NCBI RefSeq assembly: GCF_002797685.1
Contig: NZ_PGFH01000001.1
Location: 1,364,001 to 1,428,000, forward strand
Length of the DNA: 64,000 bases
Source of the DNA: Salinibacterium amurskyense
GTDB taxonomy: Bacteria > Actinomycetota > Actinomycetes > Actinomycetales > Microbacteriaceae
Direction: 5' to 3'
The stretch's first letter is position 1, and each line of letters begins with the position of its first letter. Made by a program: the position numbers and the translations under genes. Of the stretch, positions 8,714-17,608 are shown piece by piece. Below the pieces are notes generated by a model. The model did no database searches and had not been told where the DNA came from. It worked only from the letters and a program-made list of their open reading frames with translations.

Positions 8714-8790
8714 GGGTCCATGGCGCAGCCCGGTAGCGCACCTGCATGGCATGCAGGGGGTCAGGGGTTCGAATCCCCTTGGATCCACCA
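8714..8790 (+). tRNA. tRNA-Ala, anticodon GGC
   Basis: A 77-base cloverleaf with encoded CCA. The acceptor stem pairs GGGTCCA (8714-8720) with TGGATCC (8780-8786); the discriminator is A8787. The anticodon arm is CCTGC/GCAGG with loop ATGGCAT, giving anticodon GGC, which reads GCC/GCU alanine codons. The T arm is GGGG-TTCGAATC-CCC. A terminator follows four bases after the CCA. It stands alone between metNIQ and a DUF2130 gene. Confidence 0.95.
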
Positions 8791-8793
8791 TTT

Positions 8794-8827
8794 AGCCCCG
8801 CAATCGTAAAGATTGCGGGGCTTTTTC
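8794..8827 (+). terminator. Terminator of tRNA-Ala
   Basis: Perfect 12-pair stem AGCCCCGCAATC (8794-8805) with GATTGCGGGGCT (8811-8822), loop GTAAA, followed by TTTTC. Classic intrinsic terminator directly after the tRNA 3' end. Confidence 0.93.
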
Positions 8828-9010
8828 GTTCCCGCCTGCTGGCGTGCGTGAACTCGGTCGCGGGCGTTGCCGTGTCACAACTCCGTGCGGCAACCCCCGT
8901 GCGCTCAGCGCAGCCGCTAGCCTGAGCGAAAACGATCTGGAGTGCGCCGCGCGAGTAACTGCAGCCGGCGGGCATCCACCTCACAGCAGAGCTGAATGGA
9001 ATAGGCGCCG

Positions 9011-10408
9011 ATGCACGAAGTTACCTGCCCTCACTGTGGCAAAGCGTTCACTATCGATGAGGCCGGCTATGCCGACATCGTGAAGCAGATTCGTGACCGC
9101 GAGTTCGAGAGTGAGCTGCACGAACGGCTCGACGCGGCCGAGGCGACGAAGAAGGCGGAGATTGAGCTCGCCGAGGCGAAGGTCGCGCGCGAGTTGCAGG
9201 CGGAGGCCTCGAAGAAGGACGCCGCCATCCAGGAGCTAAAGGCCCAGCTGGATGCTGGGGCTGTCTCCCAGAAGCTCGCGGTGGCTGAGGCGCTGAGTGC
9301 CGTTCAGGCCGAGCGTGATGCGCTGGCGAATGAGCTCGAGAAGACTCAGCGGGAGCGTGAGGCCGCAGCCGATCTTGCCGAGGCCAAGAGGGTCAACGAA
9401 CTACAGAAGGCCACGGCGGGTAAGGAAGCTGAGATCCAGGCGCTGAAGTCGAAGCTTCAGGCAGCGGGCTCGGAGCAGCAGCTGGCGCTTTCGGCAGCAG
9501 TAGGCGCTGTCGAGAAAGAACGGGATGGGCTCAAGAGCTCTCTTGAGCGCGTGGAGTTGGAGAAGAAGCTCGCCGAGACGTCGCTGAAAGACAAGTACGA
9601 GACTCAGATCAAGGATCGCGACGATGCGATTGAGCGGCTGCGCGATATGAAGGCGCGGCTCTCGACCAAGATGATCGGTGAGACGCTCGAGATCCACTGT
9701 GAGACCACGTTCAACCAGATTCGTGCCACCGCCTTCCCGCGCGCCTACTTTGAGAAAGACAACGACGCGCGCAGCGGCAGCAAGGGCGACTACATCTTCA
9801 AAGAGGCGGATGAGTCGGGCACCGAGATCGTGTCGATCATGTTCGAGATGAAGAACGAGGCCGACACCACGGCCACGAAGAAGCGCAACGAAGATTTCTT
9901 GAAAGAGCTCGACAAAGATCGCAATGAAAAGGGTTGCGAGTACGCAGTGCTGGTGTCACTGCTGGAGCCCGACAGCGAGCTGTACAACTCCGGAATCGTG
10001 GATGTCTCCCACCGCTACCCGAAGATGTACGTGGTGCGCCCCCAGTTCTTCATTCCCATCATCACGGTTCTCCGCAACGCGGCGCTCAATTCACTCACGT
10101 ACAAGAACGAGCTTGCGCTCGTGAAGGCTCAGAGCATTGATGTGACGAACTTTGAGGAAGAGTTGGACTCCTTCAAAACAGGCTTCGCTCGTAACTTCGA
10201 CTTGGCATCCCGCAAGTTCCAGACTGCGATCGACGAGATCGACAAGTCGATCGATCACCTGCAGAAAACTAAGGATGCCCTGCTCGGTACGAACCGAAAC
10301 CTGCGTCTCGCAAACGACAAGGCTCAAGACGTGACGATCAAGAAGCTGACTAAGGGCAACCCGACGATGGCCGAGAAGTTCTCCGACCTCAACAAAGGCG
10401 AGAGCTAA
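9011..10408 (+). CDS. DUF2130 coiled-coil protein
   Basis: A 465-aa protein starting with a short zinc-ribbon-like [12 protein letters not shown] (one CxxC, Cys 6 and 9). Residues about 30-220 are a long Ala/Glu/Lys-rich coiled coil with internally similar blocks ([25 protein letters not shown] repeats). The C-terminal half, from about [16 protein letters not shown], matches the DUF2130 family, with [19 protein letters not shown] and [13 protein letters not shown]2130 proteins are widespread and patchily distributed, of unproven function; resemblance to nuclease-like folds has been suggested, which I cannot confirm here. The ribosome site before ATG 9011 is weak. It lies just downstream of the tRNA-Ala and converges with the antiporter gene, 24 bases apart. 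Confidence 0.85.
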   Translation: MHEVTCPHCGKAFTIDEAGYADIVKQIRDREFESELHERLDAAEATKKAEIELAEAKVARELQAEASKKDAAIQELKAQLDAGAVSQKLAVAEALSAVQAERDALANELEKTQREREAAADLAEAKRVNELQKATAGKEAEIQALKSKLQAAGSEQQLALSAAVGAVEKERDGLKSSLERVELEKKLAETSLKDKYETQIKDRDDAIERLRDMKARLSTKMIGETLEIHCETTFNQIRATAFPRAYFEKDNDARSGSKGDYIFKEADESGTEIVSIMFEMKNEADTTATKKRNEDFLKELDKDRNEKGCEYAVLVSLLEPDSELYNSGIVDVSHRYPKMYVVRPQFFIPIITVLRNAALNSLTYKNELALVKAQSIDVTNFEEELDSFKTGFARNFDLASRKFQTAIDEIDKSIDHLQKTKDALLGTNRNLRLANDKAQDVTIKKLTKGNPTMAEKFSDLNKGES

Positions 10409-10432
10409 CACCCCACGCCGCCGCGAAGGCCG

Positions 10433-11632
10433 TTAAACGGTCGTTACGGGCGTTGTAGGCGGTGAGACCGGAGTCTTGCGCACGCGCGCCTTGAACCACG
10501 CGGTATCCGGCACACGCGCCAACAGCGGGCCGGCGATGATCGTCATGAGCACGTAGGCGGTGGCCAGCGGGGCAAGCATCGGTTCGATGCCGGCGCCGAC
10601 CGCGAGGCCAGCGATCACGATGGAGAACTCACCACGCGGTGTCAGAGCCAACCCGGTACGCCAACGGCCAGGGGCCGCGATGCCGGCGCGTTTTGCAGCC
10701 CGGTAGCCGGAGAACGTTTTGGTGCCGATGGTCAGTACAGCGAGGGCGAAGGCGGGCAGCAGCACCGGAATGATGTCGGCGGGCGAGGTCGAGATGCCGA
10801 AGAAGACGAAGAAGACGGCGGCGAAGAGGTCACGCAGGGGAGTGATGAGCTGCGCGGACTGGTGCGCCACAGGACCCGAAATGGCAATACCCACGAGGAA
10901 CGCACCAACTGCCGCTGAGACGTTCACCGCCTCAGCAAGACCCGCAACGAGCATCGTGAGCCCCACAACTCCGAGGAGCAACGCTTCAGCGTTCTTCTGG
11001 GGGAGCAAGCGTGACAAGAACCGCCCATGGCGAAGCGCTACATAGAGGATGGTGACGACAACAGCAACAGCGATTGCCACGGTGATGGACCCCTGCAGTA
11101 GCCCGGCACCGATCACGAGAGCGGACAGCACCGGCAAGTAGAAGGCCATGGCGAGGTCTTCCATCACCAGGATCGACAGAATTACCGGCGTCTCGCGGTT
11201 ACCGAGTCGCCCAAGGTCCCGAATGACCTTGGCGATAACGCCGGATGACGACACCCACGTCACTCCAGCGAGAGCCACCACTGCGGCGGGTTCCCAGCCG
11301 AGCAAAATGGCAAACAGTGCGCCGGGGAGCGCGTTAAACACGCCATCCAAAATCCCCGACACCCGTGATGTCTTCAGGTTCGCCATGAGCTCGTCAGCCG
11401 AATACTCAAGACCGAGCATCGCCAATAGCAGGATCACGCCGATTTGCGATCCGACTTCGAAGAATTCTTCGCTGGCCTGAAGAGGCAGAAGGCCGCCTTC
11501 ACCAACGGCAAGGCCGGCAAGGAGATAGAGCGGGATCGCCGAGAACCCGAAGCGTGCGGCAACTCTGCCGAGCACACTCAGAACGAGCAGGAGAGCGCCA
11601 ACCTCAATTAGTAGCTGCGTCGTCTCATGCAT
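10433..11632 (-). CDS. Cation:proton antiporter, CPA2 family membrane subunit
   Basis: A 399-aa polytopic protein with about 12 hydrophobic helices. It begins LLIEVGALLLVLSVLGRVAA and includes GLEYSADELMANL, HPxG-like GFSAIPLYLLAGLAVGE and the half-helix segment FLVGIAISGPVA typical of Kef/KhtU-type antiporters. The family exchanges K+ or Na+ for protons at the cell membrane. It ends without the RCK domain of long KefB/C proteins; that part is supplied by the separate upstream gene at 11642-12136, nine bases away on the same strand. This split arrangement resembles KhtTU. Ion specificity cannot be read from the sequence. Confidence 0.88.
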   Translation of the reverse strand: MHETTQLLIEVGALLLVLSVLGRVAARFGFSAIPLYLLAGLAVGEGGLLPLQASEEFFEVGSQIGVILLLAMLGLEYSADELMANLKTSRVSGILDGVFNALPGALFAILLGWEPAAVVALAGVTWVSSSGVIAKVIRDLGRLGNRETPVILSILVMEDLAMAFYLPVLSALVIGAGLLQGSITVAIAVAVVVTILYVALRHGRFLSRLLPQKNAEALLLGVVGLTMLVAGLAEAVNVSAAVGAFLVGIAISGPVAHQSAQLITPLRDLFAAVFFVFFGISTSPADIIPVLLPAFALAVLTIGTKTFSGYRAAKRAGIAAPGRWRTGLALTPRGEFSIVIAGLAVGAGIEPMLAPLATAYVLMTIIAGPLLARVPDTAWFKARVRKTPVSPPTTPVTTV

Positions 11633-11641
11633 ACGCGACTC

Positions 11642-12136
11642 TTAGCTGGGACCGTTATTGATGAGCTTGCCCAGAGCGTCGAGACCCTGACGGGTGCCGA
11701 CCGCAACGATCACGTCGCCAGACTCGAAAACAACCTCGGGACCGGGCGACGCAACAACATCATTACCGCGAACGATGGCAACGATGGAAGCACTCGTGAG
11801 GGTGCGGGCTTTCATATCGCCCATGGGGTGGCCAACGAATCCAGAGCCGTTGGGTAGCGAGATCTCTTCGTTGAAGAGCCCCTCGGCTTTCTCCCCGAGA
11901 GCCGACAAACGGCTGAGGGTGAGCGACGAACCGAGAACCTCGGCAATGGCAGAAGCCTCATCATCGGTCAACGAGATAGACGCAGCATTCGAGTCGGGGT
12001 CGTCCGCATTGAAGAAAGCAAGATCACGTTCACCCGAACGCAGCGAGACCACGCTGACGCGGCATCCTGAGTTCGTGATGACGTCGTTGCGCACGCCAAA
12101 CCCGGGAAGGTCAATTCGTTCGATTCTTACGCCCAC
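11642..12136 (-). CDS. RCK_C-domain regulatory subunit of the cation:proton antiporter
   Basis: A 164-aa soluble protein. The first 70 residues form a small domain (VRIERIDLPGFGVRNDV...), and residues 75-160 match an RCK_C/TrkA_C ligand-binding domain, with SLPNGSGFVGHPMGDM, VAIVRGNDVVASPGPEVVFESGD and IVAVGTRQGLDAL. Proteins of this layout (KhtT-like) gate a CPA2 antiporter in response to a small ligand such as a nucleotide. It precedes the membrane subunit by nine bases, so the pair is an operon. The GTG at 12136 has no ribosome site but a promoter hexamer six bases upstream. Confidence 0.85.
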   Translation of the reverse strand: MGVRIERIDLPGFGVRNDVITNSGCRVSVVSLRSGERDLAFFNADDPDSNAASISLTDDEASAIAEVLGSSLTLSRLSALGEKAEGLFNEEISLPNGSGFVGHPMGDMKARTLTSASIVAIVRGNDVVASPGPEVVFESGDVIVAVGTRQGLDALGKLINNGPS

Positions 12137-12148
12137 GGTTTCAACTTA
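12134..12148 (-). promoter_or_regulatory. Leaderless-type promoter of the antiporter operon
   Basis: On the minus strand, TAAGTT (12148-12143) is followed by GAAACC and the GTG start at 12136; spacing is six bases and no Shine-Dalgarno sequence is present. Confidence 0.5.
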
Positions 12149-12209
12149 CCTATTCGATTGTGGCCAATAGTCCAGCGAGAACTCTACGCCTGTTGAGGCG
12201 CATCCCCTA

Positions 12210-12449
12210 CTATTCCGCAGTCGCGGATCGGGGGCGCGGCGCTGGCGGCGGTGGCACTTCTTTTGCGGCGATCACTTTTTCAAGCTCGATGGTCTCGAGG
12301 CCACGCTTGGTCGCGACGACACAGTGGGTGTCATCGGCGAGGTGAAAGTAGCCGAGAGAGTCGGTCGCCCGGCCATCCTCGATGAGGTGACGCACCACAA
12401 CACGGGTTCCACTCGTGGTGGCTTTCAAAAACTCTGCGGGGGTAGTCAT
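12210..12449 (-). CDS. Small SH3-like domain protein
   Basis: A 79-aa protein of one beta-rich domain: GTRVVVRHLIEDGRATDSLGYF, CVVATKRGLETIELEKVIAAKEVPPPPAPRPR. This resembles the N-terminal SH3-like domain of actinobacterial acetyltransferases of the Rv0428c type, where the VVAxxxVPPPP ending is conserved, but the acetyltransferase domain is absent. Stand-alone versions are common in actinobacteria as I recall; the role is unknown. ATG 12449 is used rather than GTG 12461, which would overlap the preceding gene. It starts five bases after the SDR stop and is probably co-transcribed with it. Confidence 0.75.
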   Translation of the reverse strand: MTTPAEFLKATTSGTRVVVRHLIEDGRATDSLGYFHLADDTHCVVATKRGLETIELEKVIAAKEVPPPPAPRPRSATAE

Positions 12450-12454
12450 CGGGG

Positions 12455-13933
12455 TTACCACGAACTCTTGTCGTAGTCCTTGAGGAAGATGCCGAACAGA
12501 TCTTCGCCATCCTCGCCACGCACGATGGGGTCATAGACGCGGGCCGCACCATCGACGAGGTCGAGCGGCGCATGAAAGCCCTCTTCTGCCAACCGCACCT
12601 TGGTGGGGTGGGGGCGCTCATCCGTAATCCAGCCGGTATCGACGCTGGTCATGAGAATGCCGTCGCTCTCAAACATCTCGCGGGCACTCGTGCGGGTGAG
12701 CATGTTCACGGCGGCTTTGGCCATGTTGGTGTGTGGATGCCCGGGGCCCTTGTAACCGCGACCGAACACGCCCTCCATCGCCGACACATTCACGATGTAT
12801 TTGCGACGGGATGCGGAGGCCGCCATCGAGGGACGCAACTTGGAGATCAGCACGAACGGTGCCGTGGTATTCGCCAGCTGAACTTCGAGCATTTCGAGCG
12901 GGTCGACCTGATCGACGTGCTGCGTCCACGAGTTGATCGAGTCGAGGTCAGGAACGAGGCCACCGGCGTCGATCGCGGTTCCGGCAGCGAGGCGCTCCAG
13001 TGAGCTCGAGCCAGCGGTCATGGCTTGCTCTGTCAGCTCTTCGGCACGCGTAGCCGCGGCGGCCAAGATCGGATGCGCCGATACCGACTGCGCGAGGGCC
13101 TGTGGGTGCGGGTCATTCGTGTGCCCGAAGGTCACGAGCTCGGGCAGCGGGCCATCGGGCAGGGGAGCAAGCTCACCATCGACGAGCGGCTGGTACGCCC
13201 CGGGGGAGCGACGCACCGTCTGCGTCGCATTGTTGATCAGGATGTCGAGTGGGCCCTGCTCAGCGACAGACTCGGCCAGGCCGATTACTTGAGCGGGGTC
13301 GCGCAGGTCGATTCCGACCACGCGAAGGCGGTGCAGCCAGTCTGCCGAGTCGGGCAGGCTCGAGAAGCGACGAACGGCATCCCGCGGAAAGCGCGTCGTG
13401 ATGGTCGTGTGCGCGCCATCCCGCAGCAAACGCAGCGCGATGTACATACCGATCTTGGCGCGGCCGCCGGTGAGCAGCGCACGCTTGCCCGTGAGATCAG
13501 TGCGGGCGTCACGCTTAGCGTGATTGAAGGCCGCACAACTCGGGCAGAGCTGATGGTAAAACGCATCGACGGTGGTGTACGGCTGCTTGCAGATGTAGCA
13601 CGGGCGAGCCTTGATCAGTTCGCCGGCGGTCGGCGTCGTCGTGCTGGTGGAGATGGGGATGCCGCGGGTCTCATCATCTATACGGTCAGTCGCGCCCGTA
13701 GCGGTTGCTGCAATCACTTCGCGGTCGGCGTCAGCGATGGCAGCACGCTTCTCGAGGCGGCGCTCTTTCTTGACCGCCTTAAACATGGCGGCGGTCGCCC
13801 GGCGCACGGTCACAAAGTCGGGGTGCTCTTCATCCATGCCCACCATCTGATTGAGCACTTTGAGGGCAACCTCAAGCTCGGCGGGGTCAAGACCGCTGGG
13901 GCCGTGGTCGGGGGCGGATGAAGAATTAGGCAC
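12455..13933 (-). CDS. Zinc-ribbon/SDR fusion protein, probable non-classical oxidoreductase
   Basis: A 492-aa protein. Residues 15-60 form a helical region (AELEVALKVLNQMVGMDEEH), then CYIC and CPSC (Cys 112, 115, 130, 133) form a zinc ribbon, directly followed by a Rossmann-fold SDR domain. The nucleotide loop is TGGRAKIG (155-162), where SDRs have TGxxxGxG, and NNA is present (LDILINNATQT). The segment after the catalytic Ser (VNVSAMEG) reads HPHTNMAKAAV, so the usual Tyr of YxxxK appears to be Thr. Substrate is unknown and dehydrogenase activity is uncertain. The GTG 13933 is preceded by a leaderless-type promoter. It is divergent from an EamA transporter gene. Confidence 0.8.
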   Translation of the reverse strand: MPNSSSAPDHGPSGLDPAELEVALKVLNQMVGMDEEHPDFVTVRRATAAMFKAVKKERRLEKRAAIADADREVIAATATGATDRIDDETRGIPISTSTTTPTAGELIKARPCYICKQPYTTVDAFYHQLCPSCAAFNHAKRDARTDLTGKRALLTGGRAKIGMYIALRLLRDGAHTTITTRFPRDAVRRFSSLPDSADWLHRLRVVGIDLRDPAQVIGLAESVAEQGPLDILINNATQTVRRSPGAYQPLVDGELAPLPDGPLPELVTFGHTNDPHPQALAQSVSAHPILAAAATRAEELTEQAMTAGSSSLERLAAGTAIDAGGLVPDLDSINSWTQHVDQVDPLEMLEVQLANTTAPFVLISKLRPSMAASASRRKYIVNVSAMEGVFGRGYKGPGHPHTNMAKAAVNMLTRTSAREMFESDGILMTSVDTGWITDERPHPTKVRLAEEGFHAPLDLVDGAARVYDPIVRGEDGEDLFGIFLKDYDKSSW

Positions 13934-13944
13934 ACCCGATTCTA
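13931..13944 (-). promoter_or_regulatory. Leaderless-type promoter of the zinc-ribbon SDR gene
   Basis: Minus strand TAGAAT (13944-13939), then CGGGT and GTG at 13933. Spacing is five bases here, one less than at the other sites; no Shine-Dalgarno sequence precedes the start. Confidence 0.5.
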
Positions 13945-13990
13945 CCCGCGCGTCCGGGCGCACCGTGCTCTCGGCGGTCTCGGCTGGCTC

Positions 13991-14003
13991 TATGCTGACG
14001 AGA
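13991..14003 (+). promoter_or_regulatory. Leaderless-type promoter of the EamA transporter gene
   Basis: TATGCT (13991-13996) and GACGAG precede ATG 14003. Six-base spacing. The promoter faces the divergent SDR promoter 46 bases away. Confidence 0.5.
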
Positions 14004-14896
14004 TGATCCTCAGCGTCGTTCTCGCCCTCGCCGGCTCGCTGTTTTACGGCGTCTCCGACTTCTTTGGCGGCTTGAGTACACGACGCCTGCAGGTGGTGCC
14101 GGCGACCACGATCATCCACGTCTTCGCCACCGTGTCCTTGCTCATCGCGATGCTGTTCGTCACCGTGAGCTTCGAGCCAGGCGCCATCCTGTGGGGTGGT
14201 ATTGCCGGAGTAGCCGCCATCGTCGGGTTGCTGACGTTCTACGCGGCGCTCGCCGATGGGCCGATGAGCCTCGTTGCTCCCCTCATCGCGGTCGTCGGAG
14301 CCGTCGTGCCGGTCGCCTTTGCCGTGGTGTCGGGCGAACGCCTGCCCGTGCTCGCGTGGGTCGCCATCGTGTTGGCCATCGTCAGCGCTTTACTCGTGTC
14401 GGTCACCCGTTCGGATGCCGCTGCGCGCGTTCGCCCGCGAACGGTCGTGGTGGGCGTTGTCTCGGGCATCGGTCTCGGTACAGCTCTCATTGCGCTCGAC
14501 CAGGCCCCGGAATCTGCGGGTCTCGCGACCGCCGTCGTCGAGATCGCGGTCGGCCTCGCCGCCATGCTGGTCCTGCTCGCGCTCACTCGCCTCAGCACGC
14601 CCATCCGCCGCTTCTTTGCGCAGTTCGATCACCAGCCCGAGGGCGGTGCCGTCGTGAGTGTGAGTCGGGCCCGGATGCTGGCTGCCGCCGGTGGTGTTCT
14701 CGTCGGAGCATCCAACGCCTTCGTGCTGTTTGCGCTGCAGGCCGGAAGCCTCGCTGTCGTCTCGGTGCTTGTGAGTCTGTACCCGCTGGCGACCATTGTG
14801 TTGGCACGCTTCACGCTGCACGAGAAGGTGAGCCGGGTGCAATTGCTCGGAATGGCGCTCGCGCTCGTCGCCTCGGTGATGCTTGCTCTGAGCTAG
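14003..14896 (+). CDS. EamA/DMT-family transporter
   Basis: A 297-aa membrane protein with about ten hydrophobic helices in two homologous halves: the first opens SVVLALAGSLFYGVSDFFGG and the second is centred on AAAGGVLVGASNAFVLFALQ. This is the drug/metabolite transporter (EamA) layout. Substrates in this superfamily range from amino acids to nucleotides and drugs; nothing here narrows it. It is monocistronic: the next gene starts after 83 bases with its own promoter hexamer. Confidence 0.85.
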   Translation: MILSVVLALAGSLFYGVSDFFGGLSTRRLQVVPATTIIHVFATVSLLIAMLFVTVSFEPGAILWGGIAGVAAIVGLLTFYAALADGPMSLVAPLIAVVGAVVPVAFAVVSGERLPVLAWVAIVLAIVSALLVSVTRSDAAARVRPRTVVVGVVSGIGLGTALIALDQAPESAGLATAVVEIAVGLAAMLVLLALTRLSTPIRRFFAQFDHQPEGGAVVSVSRARMLAAAGGVLVGASNAFVLFALQAGSLAVVSVLVSLYPLATIVLARFTLHEKVSRVQLLGMALALVASVMLALS

Positions 14897-14967
14897 TGAG
14901 GTGCTGGTTGCGCGCTCGGTACCTGCGCGTTGCGTGCTCGCCGTGCTCCGATGTCCTGTGACCCGGC

Positions 14968-14980
14968 TACGGTGGAACAA
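14968..14980 (+). promoter_or_regulatory. Leaderless-type promoter of the helicase gene
   Basis: TACGGT (14968-14973) and GGAACA precede ATG 14980. Six-base spacing; the GGAA is too close to the start to act as a normal ribosome site. Confidence 0.45.
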
Positions 14981-17529
14981 TGCCCTCACTCTTGGATGCG
15001 CTTCCGACGCCCTTTGACGCAGACGCAACCTATGACGCTTTCGTCGGCTGGGCAGCCGGCCGAGGCCTCGATCTTTACCCTGCTCAGGATGAAGCGGTCA
15101 TCGAGCTCGTCTCGGGTGCCAACGTCATCTTGTCCACGCCCACGGGCACGGGAAAGTCGCTCGTAGCGATTGCCGCCCACGCGATTGCGCTTGCCCAAGG
15201 GCAGCGCACGTTCTACACCGCGCCCATCAAGGCTCTCGTGAGCGAGAAGTTCTTCGCGCTTGTTGAGGTCTTCGGTGCCGAGAACGTCGGCATGGTCACG
15301 GGGGATTCCTCGGTAAACGCCGATGCGCCCATCATCTGCTGCACCGCGGAAATCTTGGCGAATCTCGCGCTGCGCGAGGGGGCGGATGCTCGTGTCGATC
15401 AGGTTGTGATGGATGAGTTCCACTTCTACGCGGATCCCGATCGCGGCTGGGCCTGGCAGGTACCGCTGCTGATCCTGCCCAAGGTGCAGTTTGTGCTGAT
15501 GTCGGCGACGCTCGGCGACATGCAACCGCTGGCGGATGACCTGAGCCGCCGTACTGGCCGCGAAACAAGCCTCATTACGGGTGTCGAACGCCCCGTGCCG
15601 CTGCACTACTCGTGGGCCCTCACTCCTATCCACGAGACGGTGGAAGAGCTGCTCTCCACCGGCCAAGCGCCGATCTACATTGTGCACTTCTCGCAAGCCG
15701 CCGCTCTTGAGCGCGCGCAAGCGATGACCAGCATCAAGGTTGTCTCCCGCGAACAGCGTGACCAGATTGCTGACGCGATCGGTGATTTCCGCTTCACGAC
15801 GGTATTCGGCAAGACGCTCTCGCGCCTCATCCGCTCCGGCATCGGCGTGCACCACGCGGGCATGCTGCCCAAGTACCGCCGCCTCGTCGAGCAACTTGCT
15901 CAGCGCGGGTTGCTGCGCGTGATCTGCGGAACCGACACTCTCGGCGTGGGTATCAACGTGCCCATTCGTACCGTGCTGCTGACGCAGCTCACCAAGTACG
16001 ACGGCACCCGAATGCGCCAGCTGACCGCCCGTGAGTTCCACCAGATCGCGGGGCGGGCCGGTCGCGCTGGTTTCGACACGGCAGGAACCGTCGTCGCTCA
16101 AGCCCCCGAGCACGAGTCGGAAAACGCCAAGCTCGTCGCCAAAGCCGGTGACGATACCAAGAAGCTACGCAAGATCGTGCGCAAGAAGCCTCCCGAAGGT
16201 TTTGTCACGTGGAGCGAGACCAGCTTTGAGCGCATGATCGCCGCAGAGCCCGAACAGCTCACAAGCAACATGCGCATGAACCACGCGATGATCCTCAACG
16301 TGATCGCTCGCGGCGGCGACGTGTTCTCCAACGTGCGCACTCTTGTCGAAGACAACCACGAACCCCGTCACAAGCAACGTGAACTCGCAAAGCAAGCGCT
16401 CGCGATCTACCGCACTTTGCGCACCGCTGAGATCGTCGAAGAGCACCGCGTTGCCGACACGATGATCGTGGATGGCGAAGAAGTTGAGAGCTTCGACGAA
16501 CGCACCGAGATTCGCCTCACGGTCGATCTGCAAGCCAACTTTGCGCTCAACCAACCGCTCTCGCCGTTTGCTGTGGCGTCGTTCGATTTGCTTGATCGCG
16601 AGTCGCCGACCTATGCCCTCGACATGATCTCCGTGCTCGAAGCGACGCTCGATGACCCGCGCCCGATCCTCTCGCAGCAACAGTTCATGGCTCGTGGCGA
16701 GGCCGTCGCGGCGATGAAAGCCGAAGGCATCGAGTATGACCAGCGCATGGAGCTGCTCGAAGAAGTCACGTGGCCCAAACCGCTCGAAGAGCTGCTGGAT
16801 GCCGCCTTCGACATGTACCGAGCGAGCCAGCCGTGGATCGGCGACTTCGCCCTCAGCCCCAAGAGCGTCGTGCGTGACCTCTACGAACGCGCGATGACCT
16901 TCGCTGACTTTGTCGGCTTCTACGGCCTGGCCCGAAGCGAAGGCCTCGTGCTGCGCTACCTCTCCGACGCCTACCGTGCCACCCGTCAGACCATTCCGGA
17001 TGACGCCAAAACCGACGAACTACTCGACCTCATCGAGTGGCTCGGCGAACTGGTTCGCCAGGTCGACTCGAGCCTCATCGACGAGTGGGAGGCCATGACG
17101 AACGGGGTCGACTCCGCCACTAGTGGTGAGCCGGTCTTGCCGCCTGCTCCGGCATCCGTCGTCACGAATGCTCGCGCGTTTCGTGTTCTCGTGCGCAACG
17201 AAATGTTCCGTCGCGTGCAACTCGCGGCTCGCGACGACGCGGTCGCTCTCGGCGAGCTGGATGCCGCAGCCGGCTACGACGAAGAAGCGTGGGGCGAGGC
17301 GCTCGACCGCTACTTTGACGAGCACGACTCTCTCTCCACGGCGGGTGATGCGCGGGGTCCCGCGATGATCACCATCACCGAGGAGCCGGGGCAATGGCAC
17401 GTGCGGCAAATCATCGAAGACCCGGAGGGCAACCACGACTGGTCGATCAACGCGACCGTGGATCTCGCTGAGTCCGCTGCCGAAGGTATCGCGGTCGTTC
17501 GCGTGACGGGTTTCAGCCGCCTCGACTAG
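14980..17529 (+). CDS. DEAD/DEAH-box helicase with DUF3516 domain
   Basis: An 849-aa superfamily 2 helicase. Walker A is TPTGTGKS (53-60), motif Ia TAPIKALVSEK, motif II DEFH (145-148), motif III LMSATLGDM, and motif VI QIAGRAGRAGFD. After the two RecA domains (to about residue 370) comes a long C-terminal region that matches DUF3516, restricted largely to actinobacteria. The catalytic core resembles Ski2/Mtr4-like RNA helicases, and a role in RNA or DNA metabolism is inferred. Length agrees with the family. It follows its own promoter hexamer and is apparently monocistronic. Confidence 0.9.
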   Translation: MPSLLDALPTPFDADATYDAFVGWAAGRGLDLYPAQDEAVIELVSGANVILSTPTGTGKSLVAIAAHAIALAQGQRTFYTAPIKALVSEKFFALVEVFGAENVGMVTGDSSVNADAPIICCTAEILANLALREGADARVDQVVMDEFHFYADPDRGWAWQVPLLILPKVQFVLMSATLGDMQPLADDLSRRTGRETSLITGVERPVPLHYSWALTPIHETVEELLSTGQAPIYIVHFSQAAALERAQAMTSIKVVSREQRDQIADAIGDFRFTTVFGKTLSRLIRSGIGVHHAGMLPKYRRLVEQLAQRGLLRVICGTDTLGVGINVPIRTVLLTQLTKYDGTRMRQLTAREFHQIAGRAGRAGFDTAGTVVAQAPEHESENAKLVAKAGDDTKKLRKIVRKKPPEGFVTWSETSFERMIAAEPEQLTSNMRMNHAMILNVIARGGDVFSNVRTLVEDNHEPRHKQRELAKQALAIYRTLRTAEIVEEHRVADTMIVDGEEVESFDERTEIRLTVDLQANFALNQPLSPFAVASFDLLDRESPTYALDMISVLEATLDDPRPILSQQQFMARGEAVAAMKAEGIEYDQRMELLEEVTWPKPLEELLDAAFDMYRASQPWIGDFALSPKSVVRDLYERAMTFADFVGFYGLARSEGLVLRYLSDAYRATRQTIPDDAKTDELLDLIEWLGELVRQVDSSLIDEWEAMTNGVDSATSGEPVLPPAPASVVTNARAFRVLVRNEMFRRVQLAARDDAVALGELDAAAGYDEEAWGEALDRYFDEHDSLSTAGDARGPAMITITEEPGQWHVRQIIEDPEGNHDWSINATVDLAESAAEGIAVVRVTGFSRLD

Positions 17530-17608
17530 TCGGCGTCGAGAGCAGAAGTGACGTCAGCGGCGGTACCAGCTGGGCATAACGTGTCGTTCGCGGGTGTTGA
17601 ATAGAACC

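Noticed and set aside
8714-8827. Genomic island attachment site at tRNA-Ala
   Set aside because: No integrase and no second copy of the tRNA 3' end in the window.
13025-13921. Plus-strand ORF of 298 codons opposite the zinc-ribbon SDR
   Set aside because: Antisense frame; the SDR domain on the other strand is clear.
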